The translations under genes were made by a program, and so were the position numbers. The notes under the pieces are model-generated. The model made no database searches. It had not been told where the DNA came from and saw only the letters and a list, made by a program, of their open reading frames with translations. A DNA stretch of 64,000 nucleotides, from assembly GCF_002979555.1 (NCBI RefSeq), contig NZ_PCOZ01000002.1, forward strand, positions 372,001-436,000, given 5' to 3'. The DNA comes from Pseudomonas sp. MYb60 (GTDB lineage: Bacteria > Pseudomonadota > Gammaproteobacteria > Pseudomonadales > Pseudomonadaceae). Of this stretch, positions 9,336-20,100 are shown piece by piece. How positions within the stretch are numbered: position 1 is the stretch's first letter; the number at the start of each line of letters is the position of its first letter.

Positions 9336-9581
9336 TTACTTCTTTTTGATCAGGCCGTAGATCACCAGCAGCACGATGGCGCCTACCAGGGCACCGAGGA
9401 AGCCTGCGCCTTGACCCGCCTGGTAGATGCCCAGCGCCTGGCCACCGTAGGTCGCGGCGAGGGAGCCGGCGATACCCAGCAGGATGGTCATGATCCAGCC
9501 CATGCTGTCGTCGCCTGGCTTGAGGAAACGCGCGAGCAGACCGACGATCAGGCCGATGAAGATGGTTCCGATGATACCCAT
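9336..9581 (-). CDS. GlsB/YeaQ/YmgE family stress-response membrane protein
   Basis: An 81-residue protein with three hydrophobic segments rich in Gly and Ala: FIGLIVGLLARFL, then GWIMTILLGIAGSLAATYGG, then ALVGAIVLLVIYGLI, and a KKK tail. The fold and length match the transglycosylase-associated YeaQ/GlsB family of small inner-membrane proteins linked to envelope stress. The start at 9581 (MGIIGTIF) has GAGGAAAA just upstream and fits family length. The longer in-frame reading to 9644 lacks similarity. Confidence 0.88.
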   Translation of the reverse strand: MGIIGTIFIGLIVGLLARFLKPGDDSMGWIMTILLGIAGSLAATYGGQALGIYQAGQGAGFLGALVGAIVLLVIYGLIKKK

Positions 9582-9687
9582 GGCATTTTCCTCTGATTGA
9601 ATGTGAGTCATGACAAAGCCTAGACAGGCTTTGTCATCCTGCAATCAGAGAGACGGCGGCGACCAATGGTTCCCGCCGATCCCAGGG

Positions 9688-10773
9688 TTATTGCTCGGCG
9701 ATCAGCGCTTGGACCTTGGCGATTTGCGTTTGCAGCGTCGCGCGGTCCTTGCAACGCAGGTTGGCATGGCCGACCTTGCGCCCGGCCTTGAAGGCCTTGC
9801 CGTAGTGATGCAGGTGGCAGTCGTCGATGGCGATGACTTTTTCCACTGCTGGCACCACACCGATGAAGTTGAGCATGGCGCTCTCACCGACCTTGGCCGT
9901 AGAACCCAGCGGCAAGCCCGCCACCGCCCGCAGGTGGTTTTCGAACTGGCTGCACTCGGCACCTTCGGTGGTCCAGTGCCCGGAGTTGTGCACGCGCGGG
10001 GCGATTTCGTTGGCCTTGAGGCCGCCGTCAACTTCAAAGAACTCGAACGCCATCACGCCGACGTAATCCAGCTGCTTGAGCACACGGCTGGAATAGTCTT
10101 CCGCCAGGGCCTGCAACGGGTGGTCGGTGCTGGCCACGGACAGCTTGAGGATGCCGCTGTCGTGGGTGTTGTGCACCAACGGGTAGAAGCGGGTTTCACC
10201 ATCACGGGCACGCACGGCGATCAGCGAGACTTCGCCGGTGAACGGCACAAAGCCTTCCAGCAGGCAGGCGACGCTGCCCAGCTCGGCGAAAGTGCCGACC
10301 ACATCGTCGGCAGTGCGCAGGACTTTCTGGCCCTTGCCGTCGTAACCCAGGGTGCGGGTTTTCAGCACGGCTGGCAGGCCGATGCTCGCGACGGCGGCAT
10401 CCAGGTCCGCCTGGGACTGGATGTCGGCGAAGGCCGGGGTCGGAATGCCCAGGTCCTTGAACATGCTTTTCTCGAACCAGCGGTCGCGAGCGATGCGCAG
10501 GGCTTCGGCACTCGGGTACACCGGCACGAATTGCGACAGGAAGGCCACGGTCTCGGCCGGGACGCTTTCGAATTCGAAGGTCACCAGGTCGACTTCATCT
10601 GCCAGTTGGCGCAGGTGGTCCGGGTCGCTGTAGTCAGCGCGCAGGTGTTCACCCAGGGCGGCGGCGCAAGCGTCCGGCGCCGGGTCCAGGAAAGCGAAGT
10701 TCATCCCCAGCGGGGTTCCCGCCAAGGCCAGCATGCGACCCAGCTGGCCGCCACCGATTACACCGATCTTCAT
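9688..10773 (-). CDS. purK: 5-(carboxyamino)imidazole ribonucleotide synthase PurK
   Basis: This ATP-grasp enzyme makes N5-CAIR from AIR, bicarbonate and ATP in purine synthesis. It has 361 residues from MKIGVIGGGQLGRML. The ATP-grasp core has DRWFEKSMFKDLGIPTP, LKTRTLGYDGKGQ and the metal/phosphate motif NEIAPRVHNSGHWT. It starts 11 bp after the purE stop on the same strand, so purE-purK form an operon and the two enzymes act in sequence. Confidence 0.97.
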   Translation of the reverse strand: MKIGVIGGGQLGRMLALAGTPLGMNFAFLDPAPDACAAALGEHLRADYSDPDHLRQLADEVDLVTFEFESVPAETVAFLSQFVPVYPSAEALRIARDRWFEKSMFKDLGIPTPAFADIQSQADLDAAVASIGLPAVLKTRTLGYDGKGQKVLRTADDVVGTFAELGSVACLLEGFVPFTGEVSLIAVRARDGETRFYPLVHNTHDSGILKLSVASTDHPLQALAEDYSSRVLKQLDYVGVMAFEFFEVDGGLKANEIAPRVHNSGHWTTEGAECSQFENHLRAVAGLPLGSTAKVGESAMLNFIGVVPAVEKVIAIDDCHLHHYGKAFKAGRKVGHANLRCKDRATLQTQIAKVQALIAEQ

Positions 10774-10784
10774 CGTCAACAACC

Positions 10785-11276
10785 TCAGGCGATGCGTGGG
10801 TCTGGATTGTCCAGCACGCTGTCTGTCTGCTCGGCACGGAATTTTTTCAGCACCGCGTGGAACTGCGGGTGCTTGGCGCCCAGGATACTGGCGGACAGCA
10901 GAGCGGCGTTGATCGCGCCGGCCTTGCCGATTGCCAGGGTCGCCACCGGGATGCCGGCCGGCATCTGCACGATGGACAACAGCGAATCCACGCCCGAGAG
11001 CATCGCCGACTGCACCGGCACGCCAAGCACCGGCAGGTGGGTCTTGGCTGCACACATGCCTGGCAGGTGCGCTGCACCGCCGGCACCGGCGATGATCACC
11101 TCGATGCCACGGGATTCTGCTTCATCGGCATACTGGAACAGCAAATCCGGGGTGCGGTGGGCAGAGACCACCTTCACTTCATACGGAATGCCGAGTTTTT
11201 CCAGCATATCGGCGGTGTGGCTAAGGGTGGACCAATCGGACTTGGAGCCCATGATCACGCCAACCAATGCACTCAT
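10785..11276 (-). CDS. purE: N5-carboxyaminoimidazole ribonucleotide mutase PurE
   Basis: PurE moves the carboxylate of N5-CAIR to give CAIR, the step after PurK. It has 163 residues, the usual class I length. Motifs are MGSKSDW near the N-terminus, SAHRTPD with the catalytic His, and [12 protein letters not shown]. It is the first gene of purEK. Its upstream region contains a -10-like element and a strong intrinsic terminator, described separately, which may control entry into the operon. Confidence 0.97.
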   Translation of the reverse strand: MSALVGVIMGSKSDWSTLSHTADMLEKLGIPYEVKVVSAHRTPDLLFQYADEAESRGIEVIIAGAGGAAHLPGMCAAKTHLPVLGVPVQSAMLSGVDSLLSIVQMPAGIPVATLAIGKAGAINAALLSASILGAKHPQFHAVLKKFRAEQTDSVLDNPDPRIA

Positions 11277-11314
11277 CGTCGTGCCTCTTCTCTCTGGGCG
11301 CCCGCAGGCGCGTC

Positions 11315-11357
11315 AAAAAACAACAAGCCACGCGGGAAATCCGGCGTGGCTTGTTGT
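11315..11357 (-). terminator. Strong intrinsic terminator 38 bp upstream of purE
   Basis: On the minus strand a perfect 14-bp stem (ACAACAAGCCACGC pairing with GCGTGGCTTGTTGT, loop of 10) is followed by TTTTTT. It points toward purE. It may end the LysR transcript, end a short RNA starting near 11388, or act as an attenuator in the purE leader. Confidence 0.85.
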
Positions 11358-11394
11358 ACGAATTAAGGCCGGTTGGACCGGCCGAAGGCCGCGC

Positions 11395-11400
11395 AGTATA
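11395..11400 (-). promoter_or_regulatory. -10-like element in the purE upstream region
   Basis: TATACT on the minus strand matches sigma70 -10 in five of six bases. No good -35 is seen at 16-18 bp. Transcription would begin near 11388, then run through two overlapping GGCC-rich hairpins (about 11361-11391) and into the terminator at 11315-11357. Confidence 0.45.
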
Positions 11401-11502
11401 CCGTAATAATCAAGATAAACAGCCCCTTGGATGACCATCTGTCTAGCGGCGCAAAGTGGCGGTTTTATTGACTTGAGAGTCAGCCAAATCACCACAAAAC
11501 CC

Positions 11503-11530
11503 TGTAGGAGGGGGCAAGCCCCCTCCCACC
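11503..11530. repeat. REP-type palindrome after the LysR gene
   Basis: Arms GGAGGGGGC and GCCCCCTCC around AA, in the same family as the copy at 461. It lies 18 bp beyond the 3' end of the LysR gene. Confidence 0.8.
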
Positions 11531-11547
11531 TTTTCCTGGTGTCAGGT

Positions 11548-12456
11548 TCAAGTATTCTGCGCCGCCCCACCCTCCAGCTTGCGCCACAACAAGCGCACGT
11601 TCGCCTTGCGCACCAACGCGCAGCGATACAGCCGAATCTCCAACGGCACGTGCCACTGCGGACCGCCGCACACCACCAATTCACCACGCGCCAATTCCGC
11701 GCGCACGCTCAGTTGCGGCACCCAGGCGATCCCCAGGCCTTCCAGCGCCATGCTTTTGAGGCTGTCTGCCATGGCGGTTTCGTAGACAGTGGTGAAGCGC
11801 AACGCGCGCTGGCGCAGCAGCAGGTGCACCGAACGACCAAGGAATGCGCCGGCGCTGTAGGCCAGGAGTGGCACGCTGCCCTCGCCTTCCAGGTCGAACA
11901 GCGGCTTGCCGTCGGCATCGGCGGCGCACACCGGGAGCATTTCGGTATTGCCCAGATGCAGCGACGGGAAGATCTCGGCGTCCATCTGCATCGCGGCGTC
12001 CGGGTCGTAGAACGCCAGCATCAGATCGCAACCGCCCTCACGCAACGCATGCACCGCATCACCGACGTTAGTGGCGACCAGCCGTGTGGCAATGTTCAAC
12101 CCCTCATTGCGCAGTTGTGCGATCCAGCGCGGGAAGAACCCCAGAGCCAGGGAGTGAGCCGCTGCCACTTGCATGACTTCACCCTGCCCGCCTTCAAGGT
12201 GGTGCAAATGGCGCAGCACTTCACCGAGCTGTTCGACCACCGTGCGTGCAGTCACCAGGAACAACTGCCCCGCTGCCGTCAATTCCACTGGGGTGCGCGA
12301 ACGGTTGACCAGCGTCAGGCCCAACGCCGCTTCCAGGCTGCGGATCCGTCGGCTGAACGCCGGCTGGGTCACAAAGCGCCGCTCCGCCGCCTGGGAAAAG
12401 CTGCGGGTGGCCGCCAGGGCGCTGAAGTCTTCCAGCCATTTGCTCTCAAGGTTCAT
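11548..12456 (-). CDS. LysR-family transcriptional regulator, divergent from aspA
   Basis: About 302 residues from MNLESKWLEDF; a start 12 codons upstream at 12492 is possible but less typical. The winged HTH is at about 5-65 (FSQAAERRFVTQPAFSRRIRSLEAALG) and the LysR effector domain follows. It is transcribed away from aspA with about 180 bp between them, so it probably controls aspA and itself. A near-palindrome at 12521-12540 is a likely operator. The effector is unknown; aspartate or a related amino acid is a guess from the neighbour. Confidence 0.88.
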   Translation of the reverse strand: MNLESKWLEDFSALAATRSFSQAAERRFVTQPAFSRRIRSLEAALGLTLVNRSRTPVELTAAGQLFLVTARTVVEQLGEVLRHLHHLEGGQGEVMQVAAAHSLALGFFPRWIAQLRNEGLNIATRLVATNVGDAVHALREGGCDLMLAFYDPDAAMQMDAEIFPSLHLGNTEMLPVCAADADGKPLFDLEGEGSVPLLAYSAGAFLGRSVHLLLRQRALRFTTVYETAMADSLKSMALEGLGIAWVPQLSVRAELARGELVVCGGPQWHVPLEIRLYRCALVRKANVRLLWRKLEGGAAQNT

Positions 12457-12520
12457 CACTTCCTCCCACGAGTCCGCACCATTTTGGTACACACGCCCGC
12501 CATGATAGCCGGGTCACACC

Positions 12521-12540
12521 TGCATTATGCCGTTTATGCA
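12521..12540. promoter_or_regulatory. Candidate LysR operator in the lysR-aspA gap
   Basis: The arms TGCATTA and TTATGCA are inverted with one mismatch around TGCCGT, in the middle of the divergent gap. The size and position fit a LysR-type recognition site. Confidence 0.5.
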
Positions 12541-12638
12541 TAGGCCAGTGCTGAACAGCATTGGCCCAAAAACACACACAAGCCTAGCATTCGCAGCGTT
12601 CCGGCCAATTCCGGGTCCTAATCGAGATGATCTCCGTC

Positions 12639-14063
<1,425 letters not shown>

Positions 14064-14117
14064 GCGTTTGTTGCACCGCTCACCAGGTTGAGGGACTAGA
14101 CACCTCTCACCTTTTGA

Positions 14118-14152
14118 GGGCCTGAAGGCTCGATCTTCAGGCCCTTTTTTTT
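14118..14152 (+). terminator. Intrinsic terminator of aspA
   Basis: A perfect 10-bp stem (GGGCCTGAAG / CTTCAGGCCC) with a 7-base loop is followed by eight T residues, 55 bp after the aspA stop. Confidence 0.92.
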
Positions 14153-14155
14153 GCT

Positions 14156-14255
14156 TGTAGGCGCGAGCTTGCTCGCGAAAAACGGCAAGACACCACGTCC
14201 ATCCAGGAGGTACGCATTATCGTTCACGACCTTCGCGAGCAAGCTCGCTCCTACA
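14156..14255. repeat. Inverted pair of REP sequences (TCGCGAGCAAGCTCGC type)
   Basis: One copy at 14156-14179 (TGTAGGCGCGAGCTTGCTCG...) faces a second at 14231-14255 (CTTCGCGAGCAAGCTCGCTC...), about 50 bp apart. Each copy has its own small palindrome and the pair can fold into one long hairpin. This REP doublet layout is characteristic of fluorescent pseudomonads. A diverged doublet lies at 42075. Confidence 0.85.
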
Positions 14256-14299
14256 AACCTTTAATCACCCCGGGCAGACGGATCACGTTCGCCTAGGTA

Positions 14300-14430
14300 T
14301 AGTGCCGCCCCTCTTCGCGTCTGCGGCCGTCGGTAACGAGGCCCGGATACAGCGCGAAACCGCATGAATAACAACCCGCAAAAGGATTGGGGTCGAACTG
14401 CCGCGCACTGCCTGGTGCCATGCGGCGTGA
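14300..14430 (+). ncRNA. Candidate structured 5' leader of the alanine/glycine symporter gene
   Basis: The 220 bp before the symporter contain two nested structures. TGCGG at 14322 pairs with CCGCA at 14360. A hairpin at 14400-14426 has stem GCCGC/GCGGC, inner stem GCAC/GTGC and loop TGCCTG. A TATAGT element sits at about 14298. I cannot match this to a known riboswitch; it may be a regulatory leader or just chance pairing in GC-rich DNA. Confidence 0.35.
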
Positions 14431-14478
14431 TCGGACCGTCCTGCGTTTGCCATTAGAAAAATCAGCGAGGAACACTCC

Positions 14479-15924
14479 ATGCTCGAAGTCATCAACGACT
14501 TCCTCTCAGGGAAAGTACTGATCGTGCTCATTGTCGGGCTCGGCGGTTATTTCACGATTCGCTCGCGTTTCGTACAGTTGCGCCATTTTTTCCACATGTT
14601 CTCGGTGTTCAAAGACAGCCTCAAGAGCAGCTCCGGCCAACTCAGCTCGTTCCAGGCGCTGATGCTCAGCCTGGCCGGCCGCGTGGGTGCCGGTAACATC
14701 GCAGGCGTCGGCATCGCCGTGACCTTGGGTGGCCCGGGTGCCGTGTTCTGGATGTGGGTCACCGCACTGGTGGGCATGTCGTCGAGCTTCATCGAGTGCT
14801 CCCTCGGCCAGTTGTACAAGCGCACCGACGTGGAAGGCACCTACCGTGGCGGCCCGGCCTATTACATCCAGCACGGCTTGCAGAAGCGCTGGCTGGGCAT
14901 GCTCATGGCGTTCCTGCTGCTGGTGACCTTCGGCTTCGCCTTCAACGGCCTGCAAGCCCACGCCGTGACCCACTCGCTGAACAACGCCTTCGGCCTCGAC
15001 ACCACCTACACCGGCCTCGCGCTGGCGGTGCTGCTGGGCCTGGTGTTCATCGGCGGGATCAAGCGCATCGCCTCGATCGCCGACCTGCTGGTACCGGTCA
15101 AGACCCTGGTCTACATCGCCGTGACCCTGTACGTGATCGTGCTGCAATTCGACCACGTACCGGCCATGCTCGCGACCATCGTCAAGAGCGCTTTCGGCCT
15201 CGACCAGGCCTTCGGTGGCCTGGTGGGCAGCGCGATCATCATGGGTGTGAAACGCGGCGTGTTCGCCAACGAAGCCGGCCTGGGCAGTGCGCCCAACGTA
15301 GCAGCCGTGGCTTCCGTAGAGCACCCGATCGCCCAGGGCGTGGTCCAGGCGTTCAGCGTGTTCCTCGACACCTTCGTGATCTGCACCTGCACCGCGCTGC
15401 TGATCCTGCTCTCCGGCTTCTACACCCCAGGCTTCGAAGGCGACGGCATTGCCCTGACCCAGAACTCGCTGGCCGCTGTAGTCGGTGATTGGGGCCGCAT
15501 GTTCATCTCCGTGGCCCTGGCGTTGTTCGTGTTCACCTCGATCATGTACAACTACTACCTCGGCGAGAGCAACCTGCGCTTCCTGGTGGGCAACAACCGC
15601 AAGGTGCTGATGGGCTACCGTGCCCTGGTGCTGGTGCTGATCTTCTGGGGTTCCATCGAGAACCTCGGCACCGTGTTCGCCTTTGCCGACATCACCATGA
15701 CGATGCTGGCCTTCGTCAACCTGTTCGCCCTGGCGTTCCTGTTCAAGATTGCCATGCGCATCCTGAACGACTACGACAACCAGCGCGCCGCCGGCATCAA
15801 GACCCCGGTGTTCGATTCCAGCCAGTTCCCCGACCTGGACCTGGACCGCAGCGCCTGGCCGGCCAACCCGGTAAAATCCGAGGCCGCTCCATCGGCTGAA
15901 CTGCACGCTCAAGCCCAGCGCTAA
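14479..15924 (+). CDS. Alanine/glycine:cation symporter family protein (AGCS)
   Basis: An inner-membrane carrier of 481 residues with about 10-11 hydrophobic segments, importing alanine or glycine with Na+ or H+. Typical AGCS motifs are LSLAGRVGAGNIAGVGIAVT near residue 65, GGPAYYIQHGL, and GVKRGVFANEAGLGSAPNVAA near residue 260, which lines the substrate site. The start at 14479 has GAGGAACACTCC just upstream. A terminator follows before the asparaginase gene. Confidence 0.92.
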   Translation: MLEVINDFLSGKVLIVLIVGLGGYFTIRSRFVQLRHFFHMFSVFKDSLKSSSGQLSSFQALMLSLAGRVGAGNIAGVGIAVTLGGPGAVFWMWVTALVGMSSSFIECSLGQLYKRTDVEGTYRGGPAYYIQHGLQKRWLGMLMAFLLLVTFGFAFNGLQAHAVTHSLNNAFGLDTTYTGLALAVLLGLVFIGGIKRIASIADLLVPVKTLVYIAVTLYVIVLQFDHVPAMLATIVKSAFGLDQAFGGLVGSAIIMGVKRGVFANEAGLGSAPNVAAVASVEHPIAQGVVQAFSVFLDTFVICTCTALLILLSGFYTPGFEGDGIALTQNSLAAVVGDWGRMFISVALALFVFTSIMYNYYLGESNLRFLVGNNRKVLMGYRALVLVLIFWGSIENLGTVFAFADITMTMLAFVNLFALAFLFKIAMRILNDYDNQRAAGIKTPVFDSSQFPDLDLDRSAWPANPVKSEAAPSAELHAQAQR

Positions 15925-15940
15925 GCGTCGACAGATGACA

Positions 15941-15983
15941 CGCCGCACGACCTTGGGCATGCTCGGGGCCGTGCGGCGTTTTT
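15941..15983 (+). terminator. Intrinsic terminator after the AGCS symporter gene
   Basis: A 9-bp stem CGCCGCACG / CGTGCGGCG with a 20-base loop is followed by TTTTT, 16 bp after the symporter stop. Read-through would lead into the asparaginase gene. Confidence 0.8.
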
Positions 15984-16001
15984 CGTTCAGGAGAATTTTC
16001 G

Positions 16002-16994
16002 ATGCCCCTCTCTCGCTCTCAAGCAGCTAACAACGTCATGGTGCTCTACACCGGTGGCACCATTGGCATGCAGGCCAGCGCCAACGGGCTGGCCCCGGCG
16101 TCCGGCTTCGAAGCGCGCATGCGCGAACAGCTCGACGGTAGCGCATTGCCCACGTGGCGCTTCCAGGAAATGGCCCCGCTGATCGACAGCGCCAACATGA
16201 ACCCGGCCTACTGGCAGCGTCTGCGTGCCGCTGTAATTGAAGCAGTGGATGGCGGTTGTGACGGCGTGCTGATCCTGCACGGCACCGACACCCTGGCCTA
16301 CAGCGCGGCCGCGATGAGCTTCCAATTGCTGGGCCTGCCGGCGCCCGTGGTGTTCACCGGCTCGATGTTGCCGGCCGGCGTGCCGGACAGCGATGCCTGG
16401 GAAAACGTCAGCGGCGCGCTGCAAGCCTTGGGCGCTGGCCTGCCAGCGGGTGTGCACCTGCACTTCCACGGCGCATTGATGGCGCCCACCGCCTGCGCGA
16501 AGATTCGCAGCTTCGGCCGCAACCCGTTCGCCGCCTTGAATCGCCAGGGTGGCGTGGCCCGTGCCGAGTCCATCCCCGCAGCGTTGGACTATCGCCAGCC
16601 CAAAGCCCAGGCCAACGTCGGCGTGCTGCCGCTGGTACCGGGTATCGACGCTGCGCTGTTGGACGCCATGATCGACAGCGGCCTACAGGCGCTGATCCTC
16701 GAATGCTTCGGCAGCGGCACCGGCCCCAGCGACAACCCCGCGTTCCTCGCCAGCCTTGAGCGTGCTCAGGCCCAAGGCGTGGTCGTGGTGGCAATCACCC
16801 AATGCCATGAAGGCGGCGTGGAGCTGGATGTCTATGAAGCCGGCAGCCGCCTGCGTGGCGTGGGCGTATTGTCGGGCGGCGGCATGACCCGTGAAGCGGC
16901 GTTCGGCAAGCTCAATGCCCTGCTCGGTGCAGGGCTGGGCAATGCCGAGGTGCGTCGCCTGGTAGAAACCAATCTGTGCGGTGAACTGGGCTAA
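16002..16994 (+). CDS. Asparaginase
   Basis: This 330-residue enzyme hydrolyses L-asparagine to aspartate and ammonium. Both active-site signatures are present: TGGTIG at residues 17-22 with the nucleophilic Thr, and HGTDT at 93-97. No signal peptide is seen, so it is predicted to be cytoplasmic, similar to type I enzymes. The aspartate formed would feed AspA encoded upstream. A good ribosome site, CAGGAG, lies 13 bp before the ATG. Confidence 0.92.
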   Translation: MPLSRSQAANNVMVLYTGGTIGMQASANGLAPASGFEARMREQLDGSALPTWRFQEMAPLIDSANMNPAYWQRLRAAVIEAVDGGCDGVLILHGTDTLAYSAAAMSFQLLGLPAPVVFTGSMLPAGVPDSDAWENVSGALQALGAGLPAGVHLHFHGALMAPTACAKIRSFGRNPFAALNRQGGVARAESIPAALDYRQPKAQANVGVLPLVPGIDAALLDAMIDSGLQALILECFGSGTGPSDNPAFLASLERAQAQGVVVVAITQCHEGGVELDVYEAGSRLRGVGVLSGGGMTREAAFGKLNALLGAGLGNAEVRRLVETNLCGELG

Positions 16995-17001
16995 GCCTGT
17001 T

Positions 17002-17026
17002 ACCCGCTCCTTCGCCAGGAGCGGGT
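17002..17026 (+). terminator. Hairpin after the asparaginase gene
   Basis: A 10-bp perfect stem ACCCGCTCCT / AGGAGCGGGT with a 5-base loop lies 7 bp after the stop. The following CACCTATCTATTTA is only weakly T-rich, so this is a moderate terminator candidate. Confidence 0.6.
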
Positions 17027-17127
17027 CACCTATCTATTTACCGTCTGCAACGCGCTTTGCCTGACTACTTTGCGGTTTACCAGCCTGTCGCAGTTCGACC
17101 GGGCTGACCCATGCAAAGGAACTGAAA

Positions 17128-20100
17128 GTGCCCAGCGATGCCACCGATCCAACCCTCCTCAACAATCACTCTTCCACCGCCTACGGGTTGCTGACGCAGT
17201 TGACCACCGGACCGTCCAGCCGAGAGGTTGCCGCGGTCATGTTGCGCGCAGCACTGCTTGAACAGTTCCCGACGCTTAACCTCAACCCGGACCTGGCGAT
17301 GGTCGTCACCCCGCACTGGCAAGTGAGCAAGGACGCCATTGAACCCGATGAACCGCGGGTCGAATCCCTCACCAGTATCCTGGCGCGACAGGCCCTGGCA
17401 CCCGGGCTCTTGATCTTCGTGGAGGGCGAGCACTACCTCACGCTCCAGCCGAACGCCAACCCTGCGCTGCATTTGCCGGTCAAAATCGATGTCATAGCGC
17501 GGTTGATCAACGAACTGTCATCCCTGCTGTACACCGCATTCCAGGAACAACAACTGGACTACTGGAACGCCTCCTACAACAGCACTGGCCTGCGCTGGAA
17601 AGCATTCGCCAGCGCACTGCGCAAGGCCTGGGACGTCACCACGGTTGACGGCTGGGACCAAGATGACTGCGCGCTGGCTCGCACGCTTTACCACAACCCG
17701 GTGCTGTCCGAGCGTGCAGCCAAGGACCCCTACAAGAGTCATGCTTACCTGATTGATGTCGACATCGTGCTTGCGGATCGCCAAGAACATATGGGGCTGA
17801 TGGACATTGCCGTGTTGGTCGGCACCCACAAGGCCCGGCAAATCATCTTGGCCTACTCGTTGATTGGCGGTTATGAACGCTTCGATTCCATGGAGCAACT
17901 GGGCGCGGCACTGCCCGGCAAGCTCAATCACCTGAGCCCGGACACCGAGATGCATTGGCGGCTTTACGAGCGCGCCAACAACTATTTCGACAGCCTGGCC
18001 TGCACACTAGTCGGCCTGCAGATCGAGGCCATCGGCGCCTTGGGTGATGAAGTCACCGAAAACCCGCGAGCGCTGACATTGCGGCGCTCGAACGCTGCCA
18101 GGATCCTGCCCAGCATTGAAGACCTGAGCGCTCATCGCCTGTCGACCATCCGCGAAGTCCATCTGCACCTGCCGCCTTGGCTGACGGCCGCCTCGGACCT
18201 TGAAATCGCAGCCTACAGCCGGTGCATGATCGACCTCGCCCAACTGCACACGCATTACCACGGTCGCACCTTTGACGAAGGTATCCCCGCCATCCGCGAC
18301 TACGCACGCACGCAACTGGCCAGCCAGATCAAGGCTCACCCCAAAGGGGCGAACCTGAACCTGGACAAAGTCGAAGTGGTCATCCAGACCCCGGTTATCT
18401 GGGGCACCTTTGTGGTTCCGGGCGCCGTGGACATTACCCGCCGCAACCTCATCGACCTGGCCCTGGAAAACCTCACCGGGTTGCCAAGCGGCGTTGCAAG
18501 CGTGACCGCCAACGGTGACGACGCGCCTGAGTGGCTGACGTATGACTACCTCAAAAGCGTGATCGAACGCCTGGATATCGGCGCGCACTACCCCGTCCTG
18601 ATCAAGCAAACACTGCTGGATGACCCGCTGGAGTCTGTACGCCGCCGCACGCTGTACACCTCGCACCTGCGCGTGCAATTGCCCTTGCTGGCGCTGCAAT
18701 TGAAGATGCAGCAACGCCATGGGCTGGATGAACGCGGCTTTCTCTACGTGGCGGCCGCGATGCAGATCGAAGCGCATGAGCGTCACGTGGACGGCCAACC
18801 CGCAGTGATCCGGCCCCTGGCATTCATGCCCACCCTGCGCCCAGGCCATAGCCGGGACGTGGTCACCAATATGTTCGTGATCGGCCCCCTGGATCACACC
18901 GCCGGCCCCTGCGTGTTGTACTGCCCGATGATGCGGCCGATGCTGCTGCAGTTTCCTTCACGACAAAACCTGCTGTACGCCATCAAGCAGGACCCCGCAC
19001 TGCGCGAGGCGGTGTTGGCCTGGTTGCCCGAAGACGTGCGCTTCAACTATGGCCAATACGTTTTCCCGGATACCTTGCCCTCGCCATGGACCGCGGTACG
19101 GGTGCTGATCGAACCCGCTACCGTGCTGTACATGAGCGGTCCGGTCGAGCTGAGCGATGAACCCCTGGTCGGTGAGGTCCTGGATGCGCTGTTCAAGGCC
19201 AATGCCGATGCCCTGATCGAACTCGCTACGCGGCAGTCGGTGTCGAATGCGCAAAAGCGCTGGGACACATTGCGCCGCACCGGTTGGCAGATATTCAACG
19301 CGGTGTTGCCGTTCCTGGGGCGTACCGTCGGCATCGCCGCCTGGATCTGGCAAATCATGGACGACTTGCAGGAAGCCGAAAACGTTGTAGACCAACCCCA
19401 GGCCCTGGCCCCCTGGACGGCCCTCGTAGATATGTTCCTCAACCTGGGAATGGCCCTGGCCCTGCACGTCGCACTGCGCCATCCGCCCGAAGAAGTGCGG
19501 GTCGAAGCCCTCATGCCTATGAGCGAAGACGCCCTTGATGTGCTGGAGCAATTGCCGAAAAAGCCCGCAGCCGAGCCCAGCCCCATCACGGTAAGAAAAT
19601 TGCCGGACATCACCGACACCCAGTTGCCGCCCCTGCATCAGGGCCCGTTGCACGTCAGCGGCGCCTTGAACCGGTCACCGGCCGGCCTGGGCACCGTGCT
19701 GGACAGCTTCGCCGTGACCAAGCCGGCGAAGCTGGGCGAGCAGAGCAAAGAAACCGGCGTGCACCTGCACCTCTATCCGCTGGGCAAAAAATGGTACGCC
19801 CCGGTCGCCAAGCGTTGGTTCGAAGTCACGCTGGATCTCAACGACAGTGTGATGATCGTCGACCCCGATACTGCGTCCCGGACCGGCCCACTGCTGATAA
19901 ACAACCTGGCAGGACAGTGGTTCATCGACACACGCCTGCGCCTTAGAGGCGGCGGATTTCGCAACCGTCGTCGTTTGGCCAATGCGCTCAAGCCTTCACG
20001 GATCCAGACCCTGCGTGACGAACTCAACGCCTTTGACGCCGCCGAGAGCGACGCTCAGGCACAACTGTCTTCGGCATCGGCAGAAATTGGCTCGCAGCCG

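Noticed and set aside
14300..14478. Glycine riboswitch before the AGCS gene
   Set aside because: The conserved glycine aptamer motifs are not present; I kept only a generic structured-leader call.
14506..15960. A minus-strand open frame of 484 codons opposite the AGCS symporter
   Set aside because: It is His/Glu/Gln-rich shadow sequence of a clear membrane carrier.
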